DNA of 20,632 nt from Priapulus caudatus. Lineage: Eukaryota; Priapulida; Priapulimorpha; Priapulimorphida; Priapulidae. This document shows, one piece after another, positions 18,061 to 20,632 of the stretch. The DNA lies in the NCBI RefSeq assembly GCF_000485595.1, contig NW_014577061.1:399342-419973 (forward strand), read 5' to 3'. Position 1 is the stretch's first letter, and every line of letters begins with the position of its first letter. The notes under the pieces were generated by a model. It searched no databases, had not been told where the DNA came from, and was given only the letters and a program-made list of their open reading frames with translations. Position numbers and translations under genes: made by a program.

Positions 18061-18379
18061 ATCGAATAGGAAAACCTTTCTCGATGGATCGATACACATG
18101 CAGCGATTGCTGTTGCCCTGGCTTCGGCTGACGGAGGGACTGGTTGCTGCCGCTGCATGTACAGCAGGTGTCCTTTCTTAGTGTAAGGGAAATATAGTGT
18201 GTGTGTTGCGATATATGCTGATATCGTTGCCTTGTCACGCGCGTGGCAGTGTGACAGATTTGCTAAATGTTAGCGTTTTCGTCAGTGTGTTGCGATGAGA
18301 TATTTTTGCTTGTAGTTACCGGCCATGCGCGTGTATAGAAGTGCTTCGTTCGACCAGCAGCTATATATTTAGCGAGCTG
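18061..18379. other. Non-coding stretch, no gene seen
   Basis: No motif, repeat or element end recognised. Confidence 0.35.
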
Positions 18380-18620
18380 TAGAGCTTGCGCACGTGCGTG
18401 CGCTGTGTGTGCGTGTGTGCGTGCCGTGTGTGTGCGTGTGCGTGCGTGCGGTGCGTGTGTATGTATGTGTCGCGTGCGTTGTGTATGTGTGTTGTGGTGC
18501 GAGCGTGCGTGTGTCATGCTGCTGTGCTGAGCGGTGCGTGGTGTATGTGTGTGTGACGTGATGCTGGCGTGCGTGCGTGTTGTATTTGGGCGTTTGCGTG
18601 CGTGCCGTAGCTTGCGCTGC
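18380..18620. repeat. Degenerate TG/GCGTG-rich simple repeat
   Basis: Alternating GTGTGCGTGCG words with many interruptions (CCGTGTGTGTGCGTGTGCGT, GTGTATGTGTGTTGTG). It looks like an old or error-rich GTGC microsatellite. Confidence 0.85.
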
Positions 18621-19340
18621 GTGCAGTGTCAGCGTGATGCACTTCCACGCTGGGGTAGTTCAGACCTAGATGACCGGAGTGCACTGCTGGGTTTTCATTA
18701 ATTTGTCAAAGGCGTCCATGCGTGCCGTCATCTTGTCAATGGTCAAACCAACGCGTCTCATAGATGTGTACGAGTCTAGGGGCAGCGACGAGTATGTGCT
18801 CAGCGGCGACCCTGGCGTGTCCGCAAGATAGCCTACGAGTGGGCTCCAGTGTCAGGGCCAGTTTCTTGAACGTACCTCTTATTTATATAGCCCCTCTCTG
18901 CTTCTTTCTTTGTCTGGCGTCATGTATTGTCTCTTTTCGCTATCGTCTCCCCCGCTTTTCCTCGATTCAAACCCTAATTTATATCTGTGTGCGTTCTTAT
19001 CTGTTTCGTAATATCTATAATATCCCATCTTGTGATTCGCTTGTCTTTCTTTTCCCCATTGCATTTATCTTCGTTCTCGGTGTTCAGCATCGTTTCTCAC
19101 TGCGCGCTTTCTCACTCGCCGTGTAACATTTAGTCGGCAGTCTGGCGGCCAGCCTTTGTTCGTGCTATGTGTCCTTTGACTGTTGAGACATTTCTTATGG
19201 CGACTGATGTTGGCTTGAGTAAAACCTGGCAAATGCTACCACGGTGCAGAACATTCCAAATCAGGTCTCGCGAATTTTAGCTCAAAAGCCATTATGGGCG
19301 GCCATATTGGAGGGTTTTTTTCTGCGTAATGCGTCGGGCG
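18621..19340. other. Non-coding stretch, no gene seen
   Basis: The open frame at 18764-19126 gives a hydrophobic, motif-free protein from pyrimidine-rich DNA. GCCATTATGGGCGGCCATATTGGAGG at 19290-19315 resembles YY1-type or CArG-like sites, without other promoter evidence. Confidence 0.35.
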
Positions 19341-19539
19341 TAGGGTTGCCCATGCTCGCATAGCGAGTCTACTAAGCACCGCAAACTTGGCCGTTTCTTT
19401 GTTTAGCGCTTACTCCACAATTTTTCTTCTAGCTCGTAGAAACTCCTTTCCGCGATTGATGGGTATTGTCGGGCGGCAATGAAACTCATATATACTAAAT
19501 GAGCTCTTATTGAATGTGAGAAGGGATTGCCCAACCCTA
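19341..19539. repeat. Weak inverted-repeat element (GTAGGGTTG...CAACCCTAC)
   Basis: GTAGGGTTG (19340-19348) and CAACCCTAC (19532-19540) are inverted. Both sides continue with TTGCCCA-like words. TA at 19341-19342 and 19538-19539 could be a TA target duplication of a mariner-type MITE, but the arms are short. Confidence 0.3.
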
Positions 19540-19744
19540 CTACTTCCAGCGGGTTGGCTACAGTGCCGCGCAGACGAATCGCTCAATGGCTGTCGAACAA
19601 TTCATCTTTACTGGCGCTATATTAAGCGGGCAGACGTCGCATTTAACGAGTAAGAAAAACTCTCGCGACGTGTCGGGTTGGTTTTGTTCGTGTTTTTTTT
19701 TTTAATGCATTCGCAGCGCGGCCAGCGTGCTAATGTTTACATAA

Positions 19745-19836
19745 TCGTCATTCGCGACTAAATGTCATTCGACTAAGTGTCAATAACTTAAATTCATGAA
19801 TGTCATTCGACTAATTCAAATAATGTCATTCGACTC
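19745..19836. repeat. Four copies of a TGTCATTCGACTAA-type direct repeat
   Basis: AATGTCATTCGACTA occurs at 19761 and 19799, with close variants at 19745 (CGTCATTCGCGACTAA) and 19822 (AATGTCATTCGACTCG). Spacing is irregular (~16, 38 and 23 bp). Confidence 0.85.
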
Positions 19837-19899
19837 GTATACTCGTGTGCCGCACACGCATTCTACTATTCGTCGAGATGGCTACAAATGATGAATATT

Positions 19900-20613
<714 letters not shown>

Positions 20614-20632
20614 ATTCCCTCCTTTCCTCCCG

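Noticed and set aside
18764-19126. 120-residue hydrophobic open frame as a membrane protein
   Set aside because: It comes from pyrimidine-rich DNA, shows no start context and matches no family I recognise.

Overview
The window looks like animal nuclear DNA. It has spliced-gene features (a strong branch-to-acceptor stretch, GT/AG junctions), a cadherin-family exon (metazoan-specific in this multi-repeat form with DxNDN linkers), a CR1/jockey-group LINE, several MITE-like elements and very dense dinucleotide repeats. A (probably marine) invertebrate is my best guess; the species cannot be read from the sequence. Only one host-type protein-coding exon is recognisable. Most other open frames are shadows or translated simple repeats.

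The key structure is nested. A non-LTR retrotransposon reverse-transcriptase ORF runs in from the left edge (1-63) and resumes at 5491-6140. It is split by a 5419-bp segment (64-5482) flanked by a perfect 8-bp direct duplication, CTGGCAAA (56-63 and 5483-5490). The segment has hAT-type ends (TAGTG...CACTA) and inverted terminal regions of about 190 bp. Removing the segment and one duplication restores the reading frame at the exact codon. The segment is therefore a single insertion, and no transposase is visible in it.

Inside that inserted segment lie, in order: a duplicated copy of the element's own terminus (370-497), ordinary intron-like or intergenic DNA with a foldback element (1895-2094), a possible untranslated exon and intron (about 3100-3944, with another hairpin), and a GC-rich exon (3945-5236) encoding a signal peptide plus about four cadherin-like repeats. 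The exon ends at a splice donor only 51 bp before the right terminal repeat. The simplest reading is that a hAT-like macrotransposon or Pack-type element carried the 5' end of a cadherin gene into a LINE.

Region by region: 5491-6178 LINE remnant; 6180-6385 TAC/TAG-rich repeats; 6386-9709 non-coding DNA with AC microsatellites, a perfect 34-bp palindrome and AT-rich tandem repeats; 9713-9972 a clear PIF/Harbinger-like MITE with TAA duplications; 9976-15300 non-coding DNA with GTGC, GACA, GA and TG repeats and small inverted repeats; 15310-15407 an inverted repeat; 15722-16684 a 68-bp minisatellite; 16685-19340 non-coding, partly CpG-rich; 19341-19539 a weak inverted-repeat element; 19745-19836 a dispersed 15-bp direct repeat; 19900-20610 a CT/GA satellite reaching almost to the right edge. 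No tRNA, rRNA or CRISPR array was found.
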